A stretch of DNA of 6,768 nucleotides from Bacillota bacterium (GTDB lineage: Bacteria; Bacillota; Clostridia; Lachnospirales; Cellulosilyticaceae). Made by a program: the position numbers and the translations under genes. Every line of letters starts with the position of its first letter. Within the stretch, counting starts at the first letter, position 1. The DNA lies in assembly GCA_023415525.1 (NCBI GenBank), contig JAEZKI010000206.1, positions 1 through 6,768 on the forward strand. The letters are read 5' to 3'. The notes beneath the pieces are model-generated. The model was not told the DNA's origin, made no database searches, and saw only the letters and a program-made list of their open reading frames with translations. Of this stretch, positions 1 through 6,007 are shown one piece after another.

Positions 1-1223
1 AATACCCACTGCTTCTCCAGGTAAATCAATACTCGTCTTTGACTTAAAACCAAAACGAATCATATAATCATAAAACTTACTGGCACCTACTCGCTCTGCT
101 ACCTCCATAAAAACAGGGTTACAAGAATTCTGAACGCCCTGTACAAAATTTTGAGCTCCATGAGAACGTGGGCTTCTCCAACATTTAATCGTTCGCCCAG
201 CTACTACCCTTGAACCCCCACAATTAAATGGACTACTTTCTGTCACTACATTTTCTTCAAGTCCCATAGCTGAAGTAAAAATCTTGAAGGTTGACCTGGC
301 TCATAGGTATCATTAATTGTAAAATTACGCCACATTTGATTTAAAAGATCTTGTTGTTCCTTTGGACTATATAAATTCCATTCATTGGTCAATGTCTCAT
401 CATTAATGGTGAAAGGCTCATTCAGATTAAAATCTGGCTTATTAGCCATGGCATAAATCTCTCCATTTTGAGGATTCATCAGAATAAACGAGCCTCTCTT
501 TGCTCCTTTCATTTGAACTACCTTTTCTAAAGCTTGCTCCACATATTGTTGCAAAGTGACATCCAGGGTTAAGACTAAGTGATTACCATGTGTAGGCTCT
601 ATTCGCACTTCTGCCTCTTCTTCGCGACGCTCCCCTTTTCCATTGGTCTCCATGAGAATTTTGCCTGGGCTTCCCTTAAGATAGGTATCATACTTCACTT
701 CTAACCCCACAATCCCTTGATTATCCTTTCCCACAAACCCAATGGTTTGAGCTGCCAATTGATTATAAGGATAAAAGCGCTTAGAGTCCTCATCCACCTT
801 GACACCAGACAAATTCAACTGACGAATCTCATCTGCTATCGATTTATCAATTTTAGTAGCAATTCTCTCAAAAGCTACATGCTTTGTAACTTTTTTATAT
901 ACTTTTTCATAATCCATATCTAAACGTTCCGATAAGATTTTTGCCACTTGCTCCGGATCCTTCACCTGGGCATTTACAACGCCTACTGTAGCTACCGAAC
1001 CACTTTGTGCTAGTACCTCTAGATTTCTATCGTAAATTTTACCACGTGTAGGTGCAATGAAGCGATCCCTTGTATGTTGTTCTAATGCTTTATCTTGAAG
1101 CATCTTACCTTCTATAATTTGCACATACCCTAACCTTAGAGCCATGCCTAATATGCCACTCACAAAGCAAATCATGAGTATAAAAATACGTCGTTGCACT
1201 CGAATAGATATTTCTCTTTGCAT
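1..1223 (-). pseudogene. spoVD: SpoVD-type class B penicillin-binding protein, frameshifted and 3'-truncated by the window edge
   Basis: Class B PBPs are membrane-anchored transpeptidases; SpoVD makes spore cortex peptidoglycan. The ATG at 1223 follows a near-perfect SD (AAAGGAGG, 1240-1233). Residues 13-34 form the membrane anchor and the dimerisation domain carries RGKIYDRN at 60-67. DSKRFYPY and the IGFVGKDNQGIVGLE stretch resemble B. subtilis SpoVD more than PBP2B. The open frame reads correctly to YEPG (residue 310, codon 296-294), then gives 15 unrelated residues and stops at 248-246. Shifting by one base at 294 restores STFK (294-283), KCW, the SxN motif as SCN, and uninterrupted family sequence to position 1. 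About 408 residues are visible, without the KTG motif or the C-terminus. One base is missing from GG(T)TCA. There is no homopolymer or slippery heptamer, so error or mutation is likelier than programmed frameshifting. It lies 66 bp behind pbpB, as in Bacillus. Confidence 0.88.
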
Positions 1224-1229
1224 GTAAAA

Positions 1230-1278
1230 ACTCCTCCTTTAAAAATAATCTTATCTAAGTTTATTTTAAAAGAGGAGT
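1230..1278 (-). promoter_or_regulatory. Long hairpin sequestering the spoVD ribosome binding site
   Basis: On the minus-strand transcript, bases 1278-1261 pair with 1248-1230: 15 consecutive pairs (one G.U, at 1271/1237), a one-base bulge at 1245, then three more pairs. The 12-base loop can close further through CTT/AAG. The 3' arm contains the whole spoVD Shine-Dalgarno AAAGGAGGAG, so folding would block ribosome access. Five U residues follow the stem (1230-1226), so it could instead act as a weak intrinsic terminator or attenuator between the two PBP genes. The pairing is seen directly; the role is inferred. Confidence 0.6.
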
Positions 1279-1286
1279 CATTATTC
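1258..1286 (-). promoter_or_regulatory. Possible sigma-E-like promoter for spoVD
   Basis: GAATAAT (1286-1280) matches the Bacillus sigma-E -35 consensus KMATATT at 6 of 7 positions. After a 14-bp spacer, AATAAACT (1265-1258) matches the -10 consensus CATACAMT at 6 of 8. B. subtilis spoVD is known to have its own sporulation promoter in this gap. Transcription would start near 1252, inside the hairpin loop. The region is AT-rich, so a chance match is a real possibility. Confidence 0.25.
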
Positions 1287-1289
1287 TTT

Positions 1290-3446
1290 TTATTCAGATG
1301 TTTGTACAATTATTTGTTGTTTTTTCTCTATCTTCGCCCCTGCTTTAGGAACCTGACTTATAATCCTTCCACTGCCACTTCCTGAAATAGTAAAATCTTC
1401 TCCTACAAATAACTTAGCCTCCTCTATACTCATTCCAGTTAATTCTGGCACTTCTAAGAGTTCTCCTGGAGTCTCTGTTTGCATTGTCAATCTGACACTG
1501 GAGCCTTTTGTTAGCCTGGTTCCTGCTTTAGGATACTGACTCTTTATCTTTGTTCCTACTCCTATACTTTGATACGTTAAGCCTTGCCCTTGTAATAAGC
1601 TTGTTGCCTCATAAAGTGTCTTCCCTTTAAGATCCGGCACCTCACTCTGCTCCTCGATTTCTTCTTCAACATCTGTAGTGGTTTTAACCTGTAGATAAGG
1701 AAAAATTTTACTCATCATTTCTTTAAAAGCTTTAGTAGGTGCCCCAGATTTTTCAGGTGCTTCATCAAAGACAATCAAAGCTACTACTTCTGGATTGTCA
1801 AGAGGAGCATAACCAATAAAAGAGATAATATATTTATCGCTACCACGTTCTCCCTTTTCTGCTGTTCCTGTTTTTCCTCCTATTTTATAGCCACTTACAT
1901 TGGCATTGACACCTGTACCTCCCTCATCTACTACCTTACCTAAGTAATTTCTTATTAAGTCTGAGGTTTCTTGAGAAATAACTTGCCTTCTTACTACTGG
2001 TTTAGCATGGTATAAAACATTACCCGATTCATCCACAATATCAGATACCACTAAGGGCTCTAATAGATAGCCTCCATTGATAACCGCTGAAAAAGCACTT
2101 ATCAGTTGCACAGGTGTAGCTGTAAAAGTTTGTCCTATGGCATAAGTGGCACGTTCTACCGGGCCCAATTTACTATGTAATAATCCTGTTTCTTCACCAG
2201 GTAGCTTAATACCTGTCTTTAGGCCAAAGCCATATTTGTCCATGTATCTTAAGAAAGTAGTATAATCGATCTTCTCAGCAATTTCCATCATAGCTACATT
2301 ACAAGAGTTAGCTAAAGCCTGTTCCACTGTTTGCTGCCCATGTCCAGAAGTCTTCCAACAATGAATCAAGCGATCTGCCACTTGCTTGCCACCATGGCAA
2401 GTATAGGTATCCTTCAAATGAATTGTATTTTCGTCAAGGGCCATAGCTACCAAAAGAGGCTTAAAGGTAGAACCTAACTCATAAGGATTTTGAGTTGTAA
2501 AGTTACGCCATGCGCCAAAAAGTGCCGTTGTCTTGTCCTGGTCATTCATTGGTTTCCACTTGGCTTCACCTAACTGTTCCTTTAAATTATTATAATTATT
2601 GGGATCAAAGCTAGGGTAAGAATACATACTATATATTTCCCCAGTCTGAGGATTAGCCACTAAGGCCGCTGCATTCACAGGATTGTATTCCTTGATGTAT
2701 TTTTTCATTGTTGTTTCGACATACTGTTGGACAACCTCATCAAGGGTTAAGCGAATGGTGTTTCCATTCTTTACGGCCTTCATCCCCGTTGTGATGACTT
2801 CCCCCTCTTGGAGCTGTGAAAAAATACGTCCTGCTTCGCCTACCATCTCTTCATTATACTGTTGTTCAATCCCATATTGTCCTTGACCGTCTTTATTATA
2901 AAAGCCTAAAAGTTGGGCTGCCAATTCTCCCTTTGGGTAACGACGAACAAAGCTCTTATCAAACCACACCCCTGTTAAACCCATCTCCTTTAAACTTTCT
3001 GCTTTCTCACCAGCTACATTTTTAGCAAGAGGCGCATATTGTGAAGAGGGTTTCTTCTCAACAAGTGCTTGTATATCCGTTACTTTTTTATCAAGTACCT
3101 TAGCCAGTTGTCCATAGATTTTTTGTCGCTCTTCTATTTCCTTTTCCATAATTTCCTTAGGTGAAAGGGTAATATCATAGGTCAAAAAACTGGTAGCAAG
3201 GGTATTATTATTACGATCTAAAATATTACCACGCTGTGGATTAATGGTAGTTTCTCTACTCATCAGCCTATTATATACTTGCTTTTGATAATCTTCTCCA
3301 TGAACTAATTTAATGTAGGTGACTTGATAGCCTCCATAAATAACTAGCACGATAAAAAAGAGAATCATAATAAAGATGCGCCTATTTAGGCGCGTCCTTG
3401 AGAGTGCATTTTTATTTTTTTTCATTGACTTTTGTTGTCTTTCCAT
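1290..3446 (-). CDS. pbpB: Class B penicillin-binding protein with two PASTA domains (PBP2B/FtsI-like septal transpeptidase)
   Basis: This 718-residue protein cross-links septal peptidoglycan outside the membrane, working with FtsL/DivIC-type partners and FtsW. Residues 23-44 are the single membrane anchor. The dimerisation domain (about 65-220) includes RGNILDRN at 72-79. The transpeptidase domain has all three active-site motifs: STFK at 326-329 (nucleophile S326), SCN at 381-383 and KTG at 525-527. After an acidic linker (593-600) come two PASTA repeats, about 601-657 and 664-718. Length and two PASTA domains match B. subtilis PBP2B; SpoVD usually has one. The residue before the glycine of the SxxK motif is Leu (YELG) rather than the usual Pro. 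The ATG at 3446 follows AGGGAG (3457-3452) with a 5-base gap; a second ATG at codon 8 has a poorer RBS. It lies 14 bp after ftsL. It could be called ftsI; the class is certain. Confidence 0.93.
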   Translation of the reverse strand: MERQQKSMKKNKNALSRTRLNRRIFIMILFFIVLVIYGGYQVTYIKLVHGEDYQKQVYNRLMSRETTINPQRGNILDRNNNTLATSFLTYDITLSPKEIMEKEIEERQKIYGQLAKVLDKKVTDIQALVEKKPSSQYAPLAKNVAGEKAESLKEMGLTGVWFDKSFVRRYPKGELAAQLLGFYNKDGQGQYGIEQQYNEEMVGEAGRIFSQLQEGEVITTGMKAVKNGNTIRLTLDEVVQQYVETTMKKYIKEYNPVNAAALVANPQTGEIYSMYSYPSFDPNNYNNLKEQLGEAKWKPMNDQDKTTALFGAWRNFTTQNPYELGSTFKPLLVAMALDENTIHLKDTYTCHGGKQVADRLIHCWKTSGHGQQTVEQALANSCNVAMMEIAEKIDYTTFLRYMDKYGFGLKTGIKLPGEETGLLHSKLGPVERATYAIGQTFTATPVQLISAFSAVINGGYLLEPLVVSDIVDESGNVLYHAKPVVRRQVISQETSDLIRNYLGKVVDEGGTGVNANVSGYKIGGKTGTAEKGERGSDKYIISFIGYAPLDNPEVVALIVFDEAPEKSGAPTKAFKEMMSKIFPYLQVKTTTDVEEEIEEQSEVPDLKGKTLYEATSLLQGQGLTYQSIGVGTKIKSQYPKAGTRLTKGSSVRLTMQTETPGELLEVPELTGMSIEEAKLFVGEDFTISGSGSGRIISQVPKAGAKIEKKQQIIVQTSE

Positions 3447-3460
3447 CCTAACTCCCTATT

Positions 3461-3904
3461 TCACTTATTATATAAAGTATGGCTTTGTTCTGGTAATTCA
3501 ATATAAACAATCTGATGCGGCAAAGGTTCTGCCATATTGAGTTCCTTTGAAGCACGCTGACGAATATAGTCTAAGTTTAACTTCTCTGAAATTTGAGATT
3601 GAGTATAGCTGATGGAACTACGTGTCTCACGAATTTCATTTTTAACCCACTTGAGTTCAGCTTGAGCAATGGCTAATGTAGAATAAAGGTGCACATACAT
3701 AAAAGTACATGTAAAGACAAAAAGACCACAAACACTTAACTTAACAACAAGGGCCCTATCCGTTTTAGGCTGTGTGCGTGGCCTAACTTGAGGCCGTGGC
3801 TTTTGTTCGGGAAGCCTGCTAGGCGATGTAGGTATAGCTTCATAATATTCTCTAGCAGTACTACCATATTCATAACGATATTTTGTTCTGAAACCTTCTC
3901 CCAC
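3461..3904 (-). CDS. ftsL: Cell division protein FtsL-like (FtsL/DivIC family bitopic septum protein)
   Basis: FtsL is a small bitopic protein that joins DivIC and DivIB in the divisome and helps activate septal PBP/FtsW. This one has 147 residues. A basic, Pro-rich cytoplasmic tail (about 28-50) precedes one membrane helix (about 51-73). An extracytoplasmic helix likely to form a coiled coil follows (about 77-110), and then a DivIC-like C-terminal block, YIRQRASKELNM and QIVYIEL (113-137). The start is GTG at 3904, supported by a strong SD (AAGGGGG, 3919-3913) eight bases upstream; no ATG competes. It sits 16 bp after rsmH and 14 bp before pbpB, the standard ftsL position. Sequence conservation in this family is low, so the call rests on topology, the C-terminal block and gene order. 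Confidence 0.85.
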   Translation of the reverse strand: MGEGFRTKYRYEYGSTAREYYEAIPTSPSRLPEQKPRPQVRPRTQPKTDRALVVKLSVCGLFVFTCTFMYVHLYSTLAIAQAELKWVKNEIRETRSSISYTQSQISEKLNLDYIRQRASKELNMAEPLPHQIVYIELPEQSHTLYNK

Positions 3905-3920
3905 TCGCTTTTCCCCCTTA

Positions 3921-4856
3921 TTATATTTTCTCTATAATGCGTAATTTAGCGCTTCTGGATCTTGGATTAACCTCCACTTCCTCTTCTGTTGGTAAAATAG
4001 GTTTCCTTGATATTACTTTTACTTCTGGCATTTTCCCACAAATGCAGACTGGAAACTCTCTTGAACAGGTACAAGGATTCTCTAATTGTTTAAATGTCTG
4101 TTTTACTATTCGATCTTCTAAAGAATGGAAGGTAATAATACACAATCTTCCTCCTACCTTTAGTCGGCTTACTACTTTACGAATAGTCGGCTCAATAATA
4201 TCTAATTCACGATTTACTTCAATACGAATGGCTTGAAAAGTTCGTTTAGCTGGATGAGGGCCATCTTTCCTCGCTCCATGAGGGATAGCCTTTTTGATGA
4301 CTTCTACCAATTCAAAAGTCGTTTGGATAGGCTTTTTTTCCCGCTCACTAACTATAAATTGTGCAATGCGTTTTGCCCACTTTTCTTCACCATAGTCACG
4401 AATTAGTCTATGAAGTGCTTCTTCACTTAAGGTATTGACTACTTCATAAGCTGAATAGGTGCTTTCTTGATTCATACGCATATCTAAGGGTGCATCCTGC
4501 ATATAAGAAAAGCCGCGTGAAGCTTCATCGAGTTGATGTGAAGAAACGCCTAAATCAATGAGCATGCCATCAATTTTTTCAATTCCTAATTGATCAAGCA
4601 CCTCATCCACTTGTTCAAAATTACTCTTCACGATACTTACTTGAGGATTCACATTTTTTAAACGTTCCCTTGAAACGTCCAAAGCATTATTATCCTGATC
4701 AATTCCAATAAGATGCCCTTCTTTAGAAAGGCGTTTACAAATTTGACTAGAATGTCCTGCTCCCCCTAAGGTACCGTCTACATAAATACCAATAGGCTTA
4801 ATATGAAGTCCTTCTAGACACTCTTCTAATAAAACCGATACATGTTCAAAATTCAT
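3921..4856 (-). CDS. rsmH: 16S rRNA (cytosine-1402-N4)-methyltransferase RsmH (MraW)
   Basis: RsmH uses S-adenosylmethionine to methylate N4 of C1402 in the 16S rRNA decoding centre. Counting from the ATG at 4856 (311 residues, a usual length), the SAM-binding loop [10 protein letters not shown] is at 27-36, GIDQD at 51-55 and [15 protein letters not shown] at 96-110. [10 protein letters not shown] and a cysteine cluster (CTC and CIC) typical of the family lie near the C-terminus. An in-frame GTG nine bases upstream (4865) would add three residues, but it lies inside the Shine-Dalgarno AAAGGTGG (4870-4863). That SD is spaced correctly for the ATG, and family members begin at the equivalent of NFEHVSVLL, so I place the start at 4856. 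The mraZ stop overlaps the SD, which suggests translational coupling. Confidence 0.95.
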   Translation of the reverse strand: MNFEHVSVLLEECLEGLHIKPIGIYVDGTLGGAGHSSQICKRLSKEGHLIGIDQDNNALDVSRERLKNVNPQVSIVKSNFEQVDEVLDQLGIEKIDGMLIDLGVSSHQLDEASRGFSYMQDAPLDMRMNQESTYSAYEVVNTLSEEALHRLIRDYGEEKWAKRIAQFIVSEREKKPIQTTFELVEVIKKAIPHGARKDGPHPAKRTFQAIRIEVNRELDIIEPTIRKVVSRLKVGGRLCIITFHSLEDRIVKQTFKQLENPCTCSREFPVCICGKMPEVKVISRKPILPTEEEVEVNPRSRSAKLRIIEKI

Positions 4857-4867
4857 TTTTGCCACCT

Positions 4868-5296
4868 TTATATTCCTAATTCTTCCATTTGCTGAGCAAT
4901 GGTATCTGCATCAAACTCTTCTTCATTATAAGCATCCCAGTTGGTATTGCTCCAAATTTCTATACGGTTACTCATGCCAATAAATACTATGTCTCTTTCA
5001 ATCTTAGAATATGCACGTAAGTTGAGAGGAATTAATATCCTTCCCTGCTTGTCCGTATTACATTCTACGGCTCCTGATAAAAAGAAACGAACAAATTTTC
5101 TTGCATTGGTATTGGTCAGTGGTAGGTTCTTTAGCTTCTGTTCAAAAAGCACCCACTCGGAAGCAGGATAAATAAACAAACAGCCATCTAAACCTTTTGT
5201 CAAAATAAAGGTGTCACCTAGTTGTTCACGGTATTTAGCAGGTACACTTACCCTTCCTTTTTCATCTAAGCTATGTTTATATTCACCTATAAACAT
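4868..5296 (-). CDS. mraZ: Transcriptional regulator MraZ, repressor of the dcw cluster
   Basis: MraZ is a ring-forming DNA-binding protein with two SpoVT/AbrB-type half domains; in studied bacteria it binds short tandem repeats upstream of its own gene and controls the division cluster. The 142-residue length is normal. The repeated family signature is present twice: [13 protein letters not shown] at 11-23 and [13 protein letters not shown] at 82-94. The N-terminus ([15 protein letters not shown]) matches typical MraZ starts. The ATG at 5296 is preceded by a modest SD, GGGGTGA (5311-5305), which lies inside the AAGTGG repeat array, so bound MraZ could also affect its own translation start region. 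It is the first gene of the cluster, 11 bp before the rsmH ATG. Confidence 0.96.
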   Translation of the reverse strand: MFIGEYKHSLDEKGRVSVPAKYREQLGDTFILTKGLDGCLFIYPASEWVLFEQKLKNLPLTNTNARKFVRFFLSGAVECNTDKQGRILIPLNLRAYSKIERDIVFIGMSNRIEIWSNTNWDAYNEEEFDADTIAQQMEELGI

Positions 5297-5299
5297 CTA

Positions 5300-5335
5300 C
5301 CACTTCACCCCACTTGTCCCCACTTCATACCACTT
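5300..5335 (-). promoter_or_regulatory. Four tandem MraZ boxes (AAGTGG, exact 10-bp period)
   Basis: AAGTGG occurs on the minus strand at 5335-5330, 5325-5320, 5315-5310 and 5305-5300: four identical hexamers starting every 10 bp, about one DNA turn. Known MraZ operators are short GTG-containing direct repeats at this spacing in front of mraZ, which supports autoregulation. The array fills the predicted 5' leader from the transcription start to three bases before the ATG and includes the SD. Confidence 0.85.
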
Positions 5336-5341
5336 TCTTAT

Positions 5342-5370
5342 ATTCTATGCTTTTATAGTGAGAATTTCAA
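5342..5370 (-). promoter_or_regulatory. Sigma-A-type promoter of the mraZ/dcw operon
   Basis: The -35 TTGAAA (5370-5365) and -10 TAGAAT (5347-5342) are separated by 17 bp. Each is one or two bases from consensus. The predicted start near 5335 coincides with the first MraZ box, giving a leader of about 39 bases. Confidence 0.75.
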
Positions 5371-5376
5371 GTAAAA

Positions 5377-5392
5377 TATGTGAAATCACATA
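5377..5392. promoter_or_regulatory. Palindrome TATGTGAAATCACATA upstream of the mraZ promoter
   Basis: Two perfect 7-bp arms (TATGTGA and TCACATA) flank a 2-bp centre. The site ends six bases upstream of the -35 box, with its centre near -49 from the predicted start, a usual place for an activator or repressor dimer. The half-site resembles CRP-type TGTGA, but CRP sites have a 6-bp centre, so the factor is unknown. Confidence 0.45.
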
Positions 5393-5586
5393 GGTAAATT
5401 TCTAATAATCAGCCAAGTGGACTAACACCCACATTTCTTTCACTTGGACCCCCTAGTTTCCCTTTGGAAATAAGAAAAGCCCTCACCTTTTAACCCTTCT
5501 GAGTAGGTTGGGAACACTTCCCCTACATCTCTTATAGGCTAGTAAACTTCCACTTTTAAATCCTAGTAGATTTTTCCTAATCCCAT
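5393..5586. other. Non-coding stretch between the dcw promoter and the upstream terminators
   Basis: I see no convincing gene on either strand; the longest start-to-stop runs are about ten codons. It holds an inverted repeat, CCAAGTG (5413-5419) with CACTTGG (5441-5447) around a 21-base loop. Two small palindromes are also present: TTTCC-CTTT-GGAAA (5457-5470) and GGGAA-CAC-TTCCC (5510-5522). One further AAGTGG lies on the minus strand at 5555-5550. The plus strand is C/T-rich here. No function can be assigned. Confidence 0.5.
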
Positions 5587-5623
5587 AAAAAAAGGAGCTG
5601 CTACACTAAGAATGATCCGCTCC
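5587..5623 (-). terminator. Intrinsic terminator downstream of the lgt/Spo0E-like genes
   Basis: On the minus strand GGAGC (5623-5619) pairs with GCTCC (5598-5594), with weaker CAUU/AGUG pairing inside the 20-base loop, and seven T residues (5593-5587) follow directly. The stem is short but the T-tract is good. It would insulate the dcw promoter from upstream transcription. Confidence 0.65.
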
Positions 5624-5652
5624 CCATAAAATATGTAATTAAAATAAAATAG

Positions 5653-5706
5653 GCCCTCCCCTAAGTGACAAGTTTTATTATTTCACTTGTCCACTTAGAA
5701 GAGGGC
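5653..5706 (-). terminator. Long hairpin after the Spo0E-like gene, probable first terminator
   Basis: Outer arms 5653-5658 and 5701-5706 give six pairs. After a 2x2 internal loop, 5661-5673 pairs with 5685-5698 over 13 bp with a single bulge at 5691, closing an 11-base loop. On the minus strand a U-rich but interrupted tail (5651-5637) follows; the plus strand has none. It begins 40 bp after the stop of the 53-residue gene. The inner stem contains AAGTGG-AC-AAGTG on the minus strand, similar to the MraZ boxes. It could instead be a small palindromic repeat element. Confidence 0.55.
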
Positions 5707-5745
5707 ATATCGGATTAAAATCTGCTCATACAATAACTTCATTAC

Positions 5746-5907
5746 TTATTGATTCATTACTTCTCTATAATACTTTACGATCTCCTTATCCAATCTTAAA
5801 CTCAAAGAATATATAGCTTTATCTTTAAAAAAACCTGGTTGTACACTCACTAGTCGTTTATTGAGGTCAGATTGCAATACAGATATACTTTTTGGCATCA
5901 TTTTCAT
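5746..5907 (-). CDS. Small Spo0E-like protein (putative aspartyl-phosphate phosphatase), 53 residues
   Basis: Spo0E-family proteins are tiny helical hairpins that dephosphorylate Spo0A~P and so hold back sporulation. This 53-residue frame fits that plan. A first helix (about residues 7-22) and a loop with PGFF at 24-27 precede a second helix (about 29-51). The second helix carries S36-L-R-L-D40 followed by KEIVKYY, which resembles the family S-x-x-L-D signature and its usual IxxYY-like tail. The ATG at 5907 has a very strong SD, AAGGGGGA (5921-5914), 6 bases upstream; further ATGs at codons 3 and 4 are too far from it. It has its own promoter and ends before two hairpins, so it looks like a real short transcription unit. 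The gene call is firm because of these signals; the family call is tentative, since so short a motif can occur by chance. Confidence 0.6.
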   Translation of the reverse strand: MKMMPKSISVLQSDLNKRLVSVQPGFFKDKAIYSLSLRLDKEIVKYYREVMNQ

Positions 5908-5953
5908 AGTCAATCCCCCTTAAAAATTAAAAATAGTCTCTCTCTCTAATTGA

Positions 5954-5982
5954 AGTATACTCCCTCTTTTGGAAAAAATCAA
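5954..5982 (-). promoter_or_regulatory. Sigma-A-type promoter of the Spo0E-like gene
   Basis: TTGATT (5982-5977) and TATACT (5959-5954) are 17 bp apart, close to consensus. Transcription would start near 5947, leaving a leader of about 40 bases that opens with a short AG-repeat tract (5946-5937) and ends in the strong SD. It lies 25 bp after the lgt stop, so the small gene can be expressed independently of lgt. Confidence 0.7.
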
Positions 5983-6007
5983 CAATTATTCTTAATTTTT
6001 GGATAAC

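Noticed and set aside
246..300. A separate short 325-residue PBP ending at 246
   Set aside because: The last 15 residues do not fit the family, and the other frame continues the PBP exactly at SxxK; it is one frameshifted gene.
289..300. Programmed -1 ribosomal frameshift at the SpoVD break
   Set aside because: The bases around 296-290 do not form an X XXY YYZ slippery heptamer, and I noticed no stimulatory hairpin or internal SD immediately nearby.
3415..3422. A8 run near the start of pbpB as a phase-variation tract
   Set aside because: Eight A residues coding Lys-Lys-Asn are ordinary in AT-rich DNA and the frame is intact.
4857..4865. GTG at 4865 as the rsmH start
   Set aside because: It lies within the Shine-Dalgarno of the better ATG at 4856, and homologues start at the latter.
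5211..5393. 60-residue plus-strand frame across the mraZ start
   Set aside because: Antisense to mraZ and its promoter; no RBS or recognisable product.
5405..5434. Ten-codon minus-strand frame as a leader peptide
   Set aside because: It lies upstream of the mapped-by-eye mraZ promoter, has no clear SD and no repeated regulatory codons.
5582..5631. Direct repeat CCCATAAAA (5582-5590 and 5623-5631) as an insertion target duplication
   Set aside because: The 32 bases between them are a terminator hairpin with no mobile element; the repeat is short and AT-rich.
5974..6000. A/U-only hairpin with a U tract as the lgt terminator
   Set aside because: The nine-pair stem has no G-C pair, includes a G.U, and overlaps the -35 of the next promoter; too weak to call.
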